DNA of 64,000 nucleotides, from NCBI RefSeq assembly GCF_006517395.1, contig NZ_VDCY01000003.1, positions 124,001 through 188,000 on the forward strand, in the 5' to 3' direction. A program made the position numbers and the translations under genes. Below, piece by piece: positions 9,473 to 18,570 of this stretch (position 1 is its first letter; each line of letters begins with the position of its first letter). The notes below the pieces were generated by a model. That model did not search any database and was not told the DNA's origin. It worked only from the letters and a program-made list of their open reading frames with translations. The DNA is from Terrilactibacillus laevilacticus. Its GTDB lineage: Bacteria > Bacillota > Bacilli > Bacillales > Sporolactobacillaceae.

Positions 9473-10507
9473 TTACTTTTTTCTTGTCGAAGAGATTCCT
9501 ACTTTTGATCTAAATAAATGTAAATTTTCTAATGATTTACCAGTTCCAATGGCTACACAGTCCATTGGGTTATCCGCAACGATAACTGGCATTTTAGTTT
9601 CTTCGCTCAATACACGATCAAGATTTTTCAAAAGAGCACCGCCGCCGGTTAACACAATTCCACGGTCCATAATATCTGCAGCAAGTTCCGGTGGTGTATT
9701 TTCAAGTGTTGTTTTAACAGCTTCTACAATTTGCCCCACCGTGTCAGATAAAGCCGAAGCTACTTCTTTGGCTGTTATGTTAATCGTTTTAGGTAGACCC
9801 GTCAGAAGATCTCGCCCTCTAATTTCCATATCCTCGTCATCGTCTGTTGGGCCTGCGGAACCAATTTGAAGTTTAAGGGCTTCAGCCGTACGTTCACCAA
9901 TCATTAAATTATAGTTTTTCTTTACAAACTGTATGATATGTTCATCCATATCATCTCCGGCAATACGAATCGATTGACATGTGACAATTCCACCAAGAGA
10001 AATGATTGCCACTTCGGTCGTACCTCCACCAATATCAACAACCATGCTCCCTGTCGGTTCCCATACCGGTAAATCAGCACCTACGGCTGCAGCAAAGGGT
10101 TCTTCAATTGTATAGGCTTCTTTCGCACCCGCTTGTTTAGTTGCGTCCTCAACTGCTCGTTTTTCTACTGCTGTAATACCGGAGGGTACACAAACCATAA
10201 CATTCGGTTTGCGTGAGAAATAGGATCGCTTTTTTTGTGCCTCATTGATAAAATACTTCATCATAGTTGCCGTTGTTTCAAAGTCAGCGATGACGCCGTC
10301 TTTCATTGGACGTACTGCAACAATATTTCCTGGTGTTCTTCCGATCATGTTCTTCGCTGGGTTACCTACTGCCTCAATTGTTCCAGTGTCCGTTCTGAGC
10401 GCCACAACGGATGGTTCTCGAACAACTACACCCTTTCCTTTAACATATACTAGGGTATTCGCCGTACCGAGGTCGATTCCCATATCTCTAGAAAATCCGC
10501 CAAACAT
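9473..10507 (-). CDS. mreB: MreB, actin-like cell-shape protein
   Basis: Actin-fold ATPase that guides lateral wall synthesis, 344 residues. [17 protein letters not shown] (phosphate 1), [15 protein letters not shown] (phosphate 2) and [15 protein letters not shown] (adenosine motif) are all intact. It is the first gene of mreBCD-minCD, with radC about 115 nt upstream. The AT-rich spacer at 10508-10622 should hold the operon promoter; TTGTCA is at about 10560-10565 on the minus strand, without a clear -10. Confidence 0.97.
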   Translation of the reverse strand: MFGGFSRDMGIDLGTANTLVYVKGKGVVVREPSVVALRTDTGTIEAVGNPAKNMIGRTPGNIVAVRPMKDGVIADFETTATMMKYFINEAQKKRSYFSRKPNVMVCVPSGITAVEKRAVEDATKQAGAKEAYTIEEPFAAAVGADLPVWEPTGSMVVDIGGGTTEVAIISLGGIVTCQSIRIAGDDMDEHIIQFVKKNYNLMIGERTAEALKLQIGSAGPTDDDEDMEIRGRDLLTGLPKTINITAKEVASALSDTVGQIVEAVKTTLENTPPELAADIMDRGIVLTGGGALLKNLDRVLSEETKMPVIVADNPMDCVAIGTGKSLENLHLFRSKVGISSTRKK

Positions 10508-10622
10508 CTATGTAATCTCCCTTCATGCTATAAGAGCTTGTTAAAAAGTATTAGTACTTTTTGACAACCGTTATAAAGCTCATAATTATAATTATAGACT
10601 AATATTTTATAAAAAAACAGGG

Positions 10623-11318
10623 CTAAAATATACCTTTTTCTTTTAAACTAACAAACCGTTTATCACCAATGATGATATGATCAAGAACATCAATTCCTAT
10701 CATCTTACCACATTCTACAAGTCTTTTTGTAACAACAATATCTTCTTGACTTGGCGCCGGATCACCACTTGGATGATTATGGAAACAGATCAAAGATGCA
10801 GCCGATCTACGAAAAGCCTCCTTAAATACTTCCCGTGGATGAACAATAGACGCGTTAAGACTTCCAATGAAGATTGTTTTTCGATGAAGAACTTGATTTT
10901 TCGTATTCAAATATAAGCATACAAAATGTTCTTGAGTTAGGAAACGCATGTCTTCCATGACATAGTTTGCCCCATCTTCAGGCGAACGAATCGTAAATCG
11001 TTCATTGTTTTTTTCTTGAAACATTCTTCTGCCAAGTTCAAGGGATGCAAGGATTTGAACAGCCTTAGCCTGGCCGACTCCTTTTACCTTTTGTAATTCT
11101 TGAACTGAGGCATTTTTCAAATAGGCAAGACCTTCAAAATGACACATAATCCTTTGAGATAGTTGCAGAACCGATTCGTGCTTTGAACCTATTCTTAAAA
11201 CAATCGCCAATAGTTCCGTATTAGACAGTGATTCCGCACCATCCCGTATGAGTCTTTCTCTTGGCCTTTCCTCTTTAGGAACGTCTCGAATCATCATATG
11301 ATCTTGCATAATATCCAT
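10623..11318 (-). CDS. radC: RadC family JAB/MPN protein
   Basis: RadC-type protein, 231 residues. An N-terminal helix-hairpin-helix-like part (about 25-90) is followed by the JAB/MPN metalloprotease-like domain with the motif CFHNHPSGDPAPSQED (two His, Ser, Asp metal site). The biological role is not settled; the name refers to an old DNA-repair assignment that was later questioned. It sits upstream of mreB as in B. subtilis. The maf gene that normally lies on its other side is absent here. Confidence 0.93.
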   Translation of the reverse strand: MDIMQDHMMIRDVPKEERPRERLIRDGAESLSNTELLAIVLRIGSKHESVLQLSQRIMCHFEGLAYLKNASVQELQKVKGVGQAKAVQILASLELGRRMFQEKNNERFTIRSPEDGANYVMEDMRFLTQEHFVCLYLNTKNQVLHRKTIFIGSLNASIVHPREVFKEAFRRSAASLICFHNHPSGDPAPSQEDIVVTKRLVECGKMIGIDVLDHIIIGDKRFVSLKEKGIF

Positions 11319-11548
11319 CCTCCTCCATCAACGGCTGTTTAGATCATTGACTTAACATAATAAAATGACCGTTAGTCTTTCCAAATAGCATAGGATAAGG
11401 TAATGAAGGATGGCAACTTAACAAAAGTATGATAAATGCATCGATAATCAAACAATTTTCGAGATATCAATTATATTTTCGACATGAATAAAGCTTTTAT
11501 GAACTAAAATTTTAAAAAGCACACAAATTTTAAAGAAAACTTGATTAT
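11319..11548. other. Gap where maf is expected
   Basis: 230 nt between spoIIB and radC, AT-rich, with no open frame resembling Maf. It should hold the radC promoter. Nothing else recognised. Confidence 0.5.
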
Positions 11549-12637
11549 TTAGCTTTCATTCAAAATTCTTTCATATTTTGACAAAGCTTGAATGATATTT
11601 TGCTCACATTGATAACCCCTTTGATCATTCCAGTCATCCTTTAGTGCGTTAACTTGTATGATCGCGTTGGTCAAATTGTTATAAAAAGATTTTATATCCT
11701 GCTGATTTTGGGATGACATGGTTTTAAGTTTGGCAGATGACGGAAGTTCCCACTTCACTTTTGAAACTGTTATTTTCTTTACTTTTTGTGATACGTCTGT
11801 CTTCCCACCAGAAAGCCTCATGGTTTGAATAACAGACATAAGTTGCTGCACTAATCCTTTTCCTGAGTACATGAAAGATGCAACAGAGTTACTTTTTAAC
11901 AAAGTTGAATTGTTATTTTTAATGGTGAACGATTTCGTATAAATAGAGATATGCTTTTTCTTGTATAGTTTGGCTAGTTGATCATTCTGTTTCTGATTCG
12001 TTGACATTTGTATCATGACGGAATATTGTCTGTTATTTTCAAATGGGGCTGCAGATACTTTCTTCCTATTTAATTGTTTGATTTTTTTATTTGCTTGAGC
12101 TGAATCACTAAAAACACCCGCTTGGATGACATACAACTCTTGGTTCAAATCATAGGTTTTTGAAGCTGCTTGTGCTTCGTTAGAATTTGGCGTCCCATTT
12201 ACAGTTTGTGCCTCCAGCGCTTTTTTTGAAGCATCTTGTTGACTTGAAAAATACAAGAGTAAAGAGAAGCCTAGACCAAGACCTACAATGACGGCAGCAA
12301 AAATAGGAATCCATGAATGTATTGAAATTGAAGGTGAATTCATTATATTTTTCTTTTTGTGTGCATACCCATTATAAACCTTTTTTCGTTTGGTTAATGA
12401 CTTTCTTTTTTTCTTATTTAATTGATAATGTTGGTTAAATTCGTGACTGGTCGCAAAAGGCTCTTTTTCTTTCCCTTTATAAGCATCTTGATCTTCCTTA
12501 AAAGACTCTCGCCAATTCAATGTTTTTTCAGACTGTGTGGCCGCTGTTTCCGAATTGACCCAATCAACCATGTCATGTTCTTTTCCATTGATCAAAATGG
12601 TAATATCCGATCTTTTTTTATCTTTATCGAAAGTCAT
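11549..12637 (-). CDS. spoIIB: SpoIIB-like SPOR-domain protein
   Basis: Bitopic protein, 362 residues. A long, charged, basic cytoplasmic part (1-100) is followed by one membrane helix (IPIFAAVIVGLGLGFSLLLYF, about 111-131) and an extracellular SPOR domain (YVIQAGVFSDSAQANKKIKQL, about 168-245). SpoIIB of Bacillus has this layout and helps start septal peptidoglycan dissolution during engulfment. The position upstream of radC supports the name, although the sequence is poorly conserved. AAGGATGG lies 7 nt before the ATG. Confidence 0.83.
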   Translation of the reverse strand: MTFDKDKKRSDITILINGKEHDMVDWVNSETAATQSEKTLNWRESFKEDQDAYKGKEKEPFATSHEFNQHYQLNKKKRKSLTKRKKVYNGYAHKKKNIMNSPSISIHSWIPIFAAVIVGLGLGFSLLLYFSSQQDASKKALEAQTVNGTPNSNEAQAASKTYDLNQELYVIQAGVFSDSAQANKKIKQLNRKKVSAAPFENNRQYSVMIQMSTNQKQNDQLAKLYKKKHISIYTKSFTIKNNNSTLLKSNSVASFMYSGKGLVQQLMSVIQTMRLSGGKTDVSQKVKKITVSKVKWELPSSAKLKTMSSQNQQDIKSFYNNLTNAIIQVNALKDDWNDQRGYQCEQNIIQALSKYERILNES

Positions 12638-12655
12638 GAATGAACCATCCTTTCT

Positions 12656-12908
12656 GTTATTTGCAATTCGTTTCTAAATCTCGAAAAATCTTCACAAATC
12701 TCGTAATATCGAAGAGACTCTTCCCAGAATCATGATTTATCATAAGTCATCTCGTATCGGATTGACCTTAACCTATCAATGGTCTTTCAAACTTTAGATA
12801 GGATGATTTAAATAAGGAAATCTAACTATTAACCAGAATTTTAATGTTGATCAAACAAGTCCGTACAATGACATCTTCATTTTATAACGAAGAATATCAT
12901 AAATAGAC
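12656..12908. other. Gap between spoIIB and the pilus terminator
   Basis: AT-rich spacer upstream of spoIIB. It presumably carries the spoIIB promoter, but no consensus sigma site could be assigned with confidence. No gene seen. Confidence 0.4.
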
Positions 12909-12939
12909 AAAAAAAAGACAAGACTTTTGTCGTCTTGTC
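12909..12939 (-). terminator. Rho-independent terminator of the pilus operon
   Basis: On the minus strand GACAAGAC pairs with GTCTTGTC across a 7-nt loop (12939-12917), followed by eight T. It lies about 40 nt after pilO and closes the pilB-pilO unit. Confidence 0.92.
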
Positions 12940-12981
12940 CATAATTCTTTTCGTCAAAGTTTTACACTTTTTGTTTTTAAT

Positions 12982-13482
12982 CTACTTTTTAAATGAATAT
13001 AGAGATAGATGACATATTGCCTGTACATTCCCACTTGACCATCCACTAATTTCTAATTTATTGATTGAAAATTCACGTTTTAAATTCTCCAGATCATGGA
13101 TAAAATCTTTTATGTTTTGTTTGTTCTTAGCTTGAATCGTTAAGGTATATGTGTCCTGGGTCACATGGGACGGTATACTAGAGCTTGATTCCTGATCGTT
13201 TTTTATAATCGATAGAATCCCGATCTGATTTGCACTCGCGATGCGATGGACATCTACGAAAAATGTTTCGACATCAGGTGAGGAAGGGAGTGCCTTATTC
13301 GACGATAGATGGTTCTTTTGTTTAGAAGGTTTTTCTTTTGATAATTCGTGATAATGATTTAATGTTGACTTTGTGTAAGCTAAATCATCTTGCATCGGTA
13401 TTAAATATTTAAAGTAGAAAAGGACAAAACCAAAGATGACGATACATATTGCTGCTATAGTGACCATAATCGTTTGTCTCAT
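12982..13482 (-). CDS. pilO: PilO-like pilus assembly protein
   Basis: Inner-membrane alignment protein of type IV pili, 166 residues. One N-terminal membrane helix (about 7-27) is followed by a short coiled segment and a ferredoxin-like alpha/beta domain (about 70-166). Sequence similarity to PilO is low, but order and topology (pilM-pilN-pilO) identify it. It follows pilN after 3 nt and is the last gene before a terminator. Confidence 0.82.
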   Translation of the reverse strand: MRQTIMVTIAAICIVIFGFVLFYFKYLIPMQDDLAYTKSTLNHYHELSKEKPSKQKNHLSSNKALPSSPDVETFFVDVHRIASANQIGILSIIKNDQESSSSIPSHVTQDTYTLTIQAKNKQNIKDFIHDLENLKREFSINKLEISGWSSGNVQAICHLSLYSFKK

Positions 13483-13485
13483 GTT

Positions 13486-14001
13486 CTACTGCTCCTTACT
13501 CTTCGGTAGTGTCAGCTCGATTTGCACAGAATAAGTTCCATCTTGATTAGGCTTTGTATTCACCGTTTGTTTCATCACAATATTTTCAAAAGATGCCTTT
13601 CTTAGCTGATCAATATACACCTTCATATTATCAAAATGATCAACAGTATAATTCAAAAGAACTTTTGTTTCGTCATAAGAAATAAAATCAATGGTACTCC
13701 CTTTAGGCAACGGTTTATCTAAAGCGACAAGGCTCGAATACAAACGAGTTCGATTTTGCTCTAATGTCATAAGCGCAGATTCTGGCGTAACTTCTTCGGA
13801 TCCGATTGAAGACGGCTCTAGTGCAGATGCTTTAATAGAAGATAACTCGCTATTTGCTTCTAACAATTTGTGGTTTAATTTCCATGTATAAAAACCTAAT
13901 CCTGCCGCTGTTATTAGGCAAAAAATCATAAATCCAAAAACAAAATATCTATAGCCTCTTGGAGACTTCTTTTCATAAGGTAATAAATTAATATCAATCA
14001 T
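13486..14001 (-). CDS. pilN: PilN-like pilus assembly protein
   Basis: Bitopic partner of PilM and PilO, 171 residues. The N-terminus MIDINLLPYEKK is the conserved PilN segment that docks into the PilM groove. A membrane helix (about 21-42) and a periplasm-side ferredoxin-like domain follow. The ATG overlaps the pilM stop by 4 nt, so the two proteins are probably made in step. Confidence 0.9.
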   Translation of the reverse strand: MIDINLLPYEKKSPRGYRYFVFGFMIFCLITAAGLGFYTWKLNHKLLEANSELSSIKASALEPSSIGSEEVTPESALMTLEQNRTRLYSSLVALDKPLPKGSTIDFISYDETKVLLNYTVDHFDNMKVYIDQLRKASFENIVMKQTVNTKPNQDGTYSVQIELTLPKSKEQ

Positions 14002-14954
14002 GATTGTACCTGCTTTAACGCTAAACCTAGCGATGTAAGATAATAACTTGGTAAATTAGAATCAAGAAATTCAACATACACTTGACCTTTATAATTCGTT
14101 ACTGGAATTTGGATGACACTCTTTAAAACATCGACGTAAGCTTTTCGATTTGGATGGTTGCCAAAGACATCGATTTGAGAAACTTGTTGCTCTCCTTCTT
14201 GAATCGTAAATTGATAGAAATTTAAGACTCGATCAATTTCCGTCGCAACATTAAAAATAGCTAAATCTTCCTCTGTCGAGTCTACGTCACCCTCTTTTTC
14301 TATTGGAATCTGATGCATAAAAAGCGGGATGCCCTGATCATAGATATAAACGCTTGCTCTGTTTTTATCAAGTTGAATGGCCATTCGTTGAGTCTTATCT
14401 TTCATTTTATTGAGGAAGTTGGCATAACGTGTAAAACCTATTGCGTTAATCTCTGCGACAATCGCTCTTAAGCCCGAATCGTTTATTAAATTACGAAATA
14501 TTTCCACCGAGTCTTTATCACTAGCAACAAGAAGGATCTTTGTTTGAACGACATCACGATTCAATACATGAAAATTAAACACTGAATTTTCAAAGGGGAC
14601 TTGAACCTTATGACCAACTTCAATAAAAAGATAATTTTGGATATCTCCGTCCGTCATTTGTCCAGGCAGAGTCATCACGCGCAAACTCACTAGGTCATCC
14701 GGTACAGCAAACACGACTTTTTTCCCTCTGATTTTAAGTGAGCGTACAGCTTCTTTTAATCTTGATTTACAAGCGGACAAATCTATGACTTTTCCACCTT
14801 CAATCAAACCTTGCTCAAGAGAAATGTCATGGTAATGTATGAGTGACAGCTTTGTTTGCTTTTTTTTCATGACAACGAGTCTTATCGATTCATCGGAAAA
14901 GACTAGGCCAATAACCACTTGTGATTGAAATAGAGTTGTTAATCTATGAAGCAT
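13998..14954 (-). CDS. pilM: PilM, actin-like pilus assembly protein
   Basis: Cytoplasmic actin-like ATPase-fold protein that links the pilus motor to PilN. Visible are VIGLVFSDESIRLVV, the region VVFAVPDDLVSLRVMTLPG and MAIQLDKNRASVYIYDQG, which match the PilM/FtsA-like fold. I set the start at 14954 (MLHRLTTLFQ), with GAGG 10 nt upstream; the longer reading at 14972 has no ribosome site. A 50-bp mobile-like repeat separates it from the prepilin peptidase gene. Confidence 0.87.
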   Translation of the reverse strand: MLHRLTTLFQSQVVIGLVFSDESIRLVVMKKKQTKLSLIHYHDISLEQGLIEGGKVIDLSACKSRLKEAVRSLKIRGKKVVFAVPDDLVSLRVMTLPGQMTDGDIQNYLFIEVGHKVQVPFENSVFNFHVLNRDVVQTKILLVASDKDSVEIFRNLINDSGLRAIVAEINAIGFTRYANFLNKMKDKTQRMAIQLDKNRASVYIYDQGIPLFMHQIPIEKEGDVDSTEEDLAIFNVATEIDRVLNFYQFTIQEGEQQVSQIDVFGNHPNRKAYVDVLKSVIQIPVTNYKGQVYVEFLDSNLPSYYLTSLGLALKQVQS

Positions 14955-14988
14955 TTCAACCCATCCTCGCATTAATAATTAATATCAT

Positions 14989-15038
14989 CCTGAACCACAC
15001 ATGACTAAAGTCACGAGTGTTCTCGGCTATTTCATAAA
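14989..15038 (-). repeat. 50-bp palindromic repeat, copy 2 (IS200/IS605 end-like)
   Basis: Same block as at 2173-2222, differing at a few bases; arms CACATGACT and AGTCACGAGTG on the plus strand. It is inserted inside the pilus operon between pilM and pilD without an obvious terminator, so transcription could continue through it. Confidence 0.8.
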
Positions 15039-15080
15039 CATTCGTTTTTTGAATCATTTTTTCTAAAACTGCCCAACAAA

Positions 15081-15842
15081 TTACCACAAAAATAGGTCTA
15101 AATATAGATCGAGAAGTGTTTCTCCAAAGAAATAGGCCGTGAGCATCCCTAAAGCAATAAACGGGCCAAATGGTAGTGGCTTATTTCGTTTAAATTTACC
15201 TAACGCCATTCCAATCATACCAATCAATGCACCATAAAAAGTTGAAAAAAAGAACCCGAGTAAGATCATTTTCGTTCCTACTAATAGCCCCATTACAGCG
15301 AAAAGATTGATATCGCCACCTCCCATTCCCTTCCCGCGGCTCACAAGGAAAATAAGCATGAGTAGTCCGAATCCAACCCCCATACCAAGAAGCGAATCCC
15401 ACCACGGCTCAAGTCTTACAAAACATCGGAAAATGAAAAAGAGAATGAAAAAGAACACCATGATTTTATCAGGGATCATCATTTTATTGATATCTGTGAC
15501 AAGAATAATCATCAGAATCGATATGAGTAACCAGCCAACAACCATATCCGATAAAGAAGGTGCAAAAAGAAAAGCTAGTAAAAAAAGAATCCCTGTGCTG
15601 GCTTCAACGAACGGGTACAATGGGGAAATTCGACTATGGCATGTTCGACATTTCCCGCGCAATAATGCATAAGAAAAGACCGGGACTAAATCAATAAAAG
15701 AAAGCCGCCTACCGCACGACGGGCAGTGCGATGGCGGCGAAATAAGAGACTCACCCTCAAGGACACGGAGCCCAACTACATTATAAAATGAGCCGAGGCA
15801 AAGGCCGAGAATAAGAATATAGATGTCTATTAAGATCATCAT
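15081..15842 (-). CDS. comC: Prepilin peptidase (ComC/PilD)
   Basis: Membrane aspartic protease that cleaves class III signal peptides and N-methylates pilins, 253 residues. The N-terminal zinc-binding part has two Cys pairs (CPSCGRR and CRTCHSR). The catalytic aspartates are in LVTDINKMMIPDKI and GMGGGDINLFAVMG. Multiple membrane helices fill the rest. In B. subtilis comC stands at this place, next to folC and spoIIB; here it lies inside a pilus operon. It starts 2 nt after the pilA stop and has no obvious ribosome site, so it may depend on translational coupling. Confidence 0.95.
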   Translation of the reverse strand: MMILIDIYILILGLCLGSFYNVVGLRVLEGESLISPPSHCPSCGRRLSFIDLVPVFSYALLRGKCRTCHSRISPLYPFVEASTGILFLLAFLFAPSLSDMVVGWLLISILMIILVTDINKMMIPDKIMVFFFILFFIFRCFVRLEPWWDSLLGMGVGFGLLMLIFLVSRGKGMGGGDINLFAVMGLLVGTKMILLGFFFSTFYGALIGMIGMALGKFKRNKPLPFGPFIALGMLTAYFFGETLLDLYLDLFLW

Positions 15843-15843
15843 A

Positions 15844-16260
15844 TTATTGTTTATTATATTCTATTAAAGCTTTTTCTGTTTTATCACTTAAATCTCGTGG
15901 CAGTTTGCTGTCAACAATAGAGTAGTTTGGCACTCCATTTGTAAACTTGACAGTGACTTTGGCGTTATCAGGTAGATTACTAGAGCTATCATCTAGATAC
16001 TCCGTTAATTCTCCTTTTCCTATTGATAAAGTACCACTATCCGAAGCTGGTGTTTTATTTTTATCTGCAACATAGAGTTTAGCAGCATGAATCATCTCCA
16101 ACCCATCTTGCACAGCAGCTTTTTTATTGGACTTATTAATAATCGAAGCAACACTCGGCACTGCAATAGCAGCAATAACAGCTAAGATCACAATAACGGC
16201 TAAGAGTTCAACTAATGTAAAACCTTTTTGATTCTTTTTGTTCATGAATTTTTTTAACAT
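15844..16260 (-). CDS. pilA: Major type IV pilin (PilA, ComGC-like)
   Basis: Prepilin of 138 residues. The class III signal MLKKFMNKKNQKG is cut before FTLVELLAVIVILAVIAAIA, with Glu at mature position 5, the key residue for subunit assembly. The C-terminal globular part is short and has no Cys pair, as in Gram-positive pilins. AGGAGGA lies 6 nt upstream. It is the only canonical pilin in the minus-strand operon and so likely the main fibre subunit. Confidence 0.93.
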   Translation of the reverse strand: MLKKFMNKKNQKGFTLVELLAVIVILAVIAAIAVPSVASIINKSNKKAAVQDGLEMIHAAKLYVADKNKTPASDSGTLSIGKGELTEYLDDSSSNLPDNAKVTVKFTNGVPNYSIVDSKLPRDLSDKTEKALIEYNKQ

Positions 16261-16277
16261 ATTTTGTCCTCCTCTTC

Positions 16278-17486
16278 TTACATATTTTGATATATTTGAA
16301 ACATCGGGACGACAATCGACATCACGATGAATCCAACAACAATAGCTAAGACTAACATTAATACAGGTTCTATGAGGGCTTTCATCCGTTCAAGAAGACG
16401 AGAAACATCATCCTCATAGTACTTTGATACCTTGTCCAACATGGCGTCAAGTGTCCCTGTTCTTTCACCAATCGCTGTCATGTGATGGATGATCCCTGGA
16501 AAGATCGGTTCGCTTTTAAATGTCTCAGATAGTGAAACACCTGATTCTAGTCTGTCGGTGGAACCTTTGATGGCTCTTTGTATCGCTAGATTAGAGGTAA
16601 TTCTCTCAATTGATTTGAGTGCGTCTATAACGGGAACTGAACTTGATAATAGTAAACTTAACATCCAAAGCACTCGGGATAGTTCAGATTTATAGACTAA
16701 ATGACCTATAATTGGTAGTTTTATTATAGCATTATCTAGCCAATACTTACTAGATTTATTTTTATATAAAATGACAATTATAAAAATAAATAGGATAATA
16801 AACCCTAGCCAAATATACCAGTCATGCCGCATCCAGTTACTGATTGAGAGTGTTATTTGTGTGATGGTTGGCATTTGTTCGTGAAGACCGTTAAACATTT
16901 TCCTGAACATCGGAATAATAGAAATTAAAAGAAAGGCAACAACAAAAATGGAAATGGCTGATACAAAGATAGGATAAATCATCGCTGTGGTCAGCTTTTG
17001 TCTTGATTGATGTTGCTTCTCATAGAAACTAGCTAGATGCTCTAAACTTTCTTCCAAACGTCCACTTAATTCCCCTGCACGTATCATTTGCACAATCATC
17101 GGACTAAAAACGGACGGATATTTTTCAAAGGCATCAGAAAGAGCATGCCCCATTCCCAGTTCTTCTCCCATATCTTTAATGATTGATTTGAAATAACGAT
17201 TTTTTGCTTCTTGATCTGCCAATATCTGCAAAGTTTCGGCAACTGTAACACCAGCTTTAATAATCGTGGCAAATTGGCGAAGAAAGATCACTTTTTCTTG
17301 TAAGTTCACCTGGTGAAATATCTCAATATCTTTCATCAAGAGATTTGGCTTCCGCTCCGAAACATCTTGAATAATTAATCCCTTGTCAATAATACGCTGA
17401 CTGGCTTGTTGCCTATTTTCCGCCTCTAATCTTCCTCGTTTAAGCTTTCCAGAAGATGTCATTCCGACATATTCATAAAATGGCAT
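16278..17486 (-). CDS. pilC: PilC, pilus platform protein
   Basis: Inner-membrane platform of the GspF/PilC family on which the motor ATPases act, about 402 residues. Two repeated T2SSF domains (about 60-185 and 260-390) carry the membrane helices; FLRQFATIIKAGVTVAETLQ and YPIFVSAISIFVVAFLLISI are typical. I start at MPFYEYVG (17486), preceded by AAGGTG at 8 nt. The ATG nine codons earlier lacks a ribosome site. Confidence 0.94.
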   Translation of the reverse strand: MPFYEYVGMTSSGKLKRGRLEAENRQQASQRIIDKGLIIQDVSERKPNLLMKDIEIFHQVNLQEKVIFLRQFATIIKAGVTVAETLQILADQEAKNRYFKSIIKDMGEELGMGHALSDAFEKYPSVFSPMIVQMIRAGELSGRLEESLEHLASFYEKQHQSRQKLTTAMIYPIFVSAISIFVVAFLLISIIPMFRKMFNGLHEQMPTITQITLSISNWMRHDWYIWLGFIILFIFIIVILYKNKSSKYWLDNAIIKLPIIGHLVYKSELSRVLWMLSLLLSSSVPVIDALKSIERITSNLAIQRAIKGSTDRLESGVSLSETFKSEPIFPGIIHHMTAIGERTGTLDAMLDKVSKYYEDDVSRLLERMKALIEPVLMLVLAIVVGFIVMSIVVPMFQIYQNM

Positions 17487-17528
17487 GATTTTTACACCTT
17501 GCTTTCTGGCCATATATGTATCATGTTT

Positions 17529-18554
17529 CTATACGAGAGACTCGATCGATTCCGATGCAATCAAACGTTTCATCACCATTTCTTTAATTGTGTTAGACAT
17601 TGTCTGCATCCCTTTGGCACGGTTCACTTGGAGCACACTCGGAATTTGGTAGATTTTCTTTTCACGTATTAAATGGCTAATCGCTTGATTATTGATCATC
17701 AGTTCAACGGCTGCACGTCGCCCCTTATGATCAGGAGTCGGAAACAAACGTTGTGAAACGACCGTTACCAGTTCTGATGCCAGTTGAACACGTATTTGAC
17801 CTTGCTGTTCTGCAGGAAAGATATCAATAATACGATCAATGGTTGAAACAGCGTCATTCGTATGTAACGTTGCTAGGACAAGGTGACCTGTTTCAGCGGC
17901 TGTAAGGGCCGTTCGTACAGTCTCTAAATCCCGCATTTCACCGACTAAAATGATGTCTGGATCTTGACGCAAAGCAGACCGTAAACCAAAAGCGAAAGAG
18001 TGGGTGTCACTGCCTATTTCCCGTTGTTGAATAATACACTTGTTATGGCTATGCAAATATTCAATAGGATCTTCAAGTGTAATAATATGTCGGCTCACGG
18101 TCCGATTCAAATAATCAATGATCGCTGCAAGCGTTGTTGATTTCCCACTGCCTGTTGGACCTGTAACTAAAAATAAACCATGGGGTCTTAGGCAGAGAGT
18201 CTCTAATACATTTGGTAATTCAAGGGATTGAAGAGTTGGAATCTCTCTTGGAATGACACGAAAAGCCAAACTATAACAAGATCTTTGCCGGTAAGCATTC
18301 ACACGAAATCGTGATACTTTAGGAATGCTGTACGAAAAATCAATTTCTCCATCGCGTTCCAATTGATCAAATTGCTTATCATTTAAGATACTTTGAACCA
18401 ATAACTCTGTATCTCGTGGATTAATACTTGGTCCGTCTAGCGGCATTAACTCTCCATTAATTCGGATGATCGGAGAGACACCTATTGATAAATGTAGATC
18501 AGATGCTTGACGTTCGCAAGCAGTCCTAAGCCACTCTTCCAATTGTTTTATCAT
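17529..18554 (-). CDS. pilT: PilT, pilus retraction ATPase
   Basis: Hexameric ATPase that depolymerises the pilus, 341 residues. Walker A GPTGSGKSTT is near 129, the Asp box in THSFAFGLRSALRQDPD, Walker B DIILVGEMRD and the His box LATLHTNDAV. The C-terminal AAVELMINNQAISHLIRE segment is specific for PilT rather than PilB. Its presence implies retractable pili (twitching or DNA uptake) and not only secretion. Confidence 0.95.
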   Translation of the reverse strand: MIKQLEEWLRTACERQASDLHLSIGVSPIIRINGELMPLDGPSINPRDTELLVQSILNDKQFDQLERDGEIDFSYSIPKVSRFRVNAYRQRSCYSLAFRVIPREIPTLQSLELPNVLETLCLRPHGLFLVTGPTGSGKSTTLAAIIDYLNRTVSRHIITLEDPIEYLHSHNKCIIQQREIGSDTHSFAFGLRSALRQDPDIILVGEMRDLETVRTALTAAETGHLVLATLHTNDAVSTIDRIIDIFPAEQQGQIRVQLASELVTVVSQRLFPTPDHKGRRAAVELMINNQAISHLIREKKIYQIPSVLQVNRAKGMQTMSNTIKEMVMKRLIASESIESLV

Positions 18555-18570
18555 ATATCTTACCTCCCGA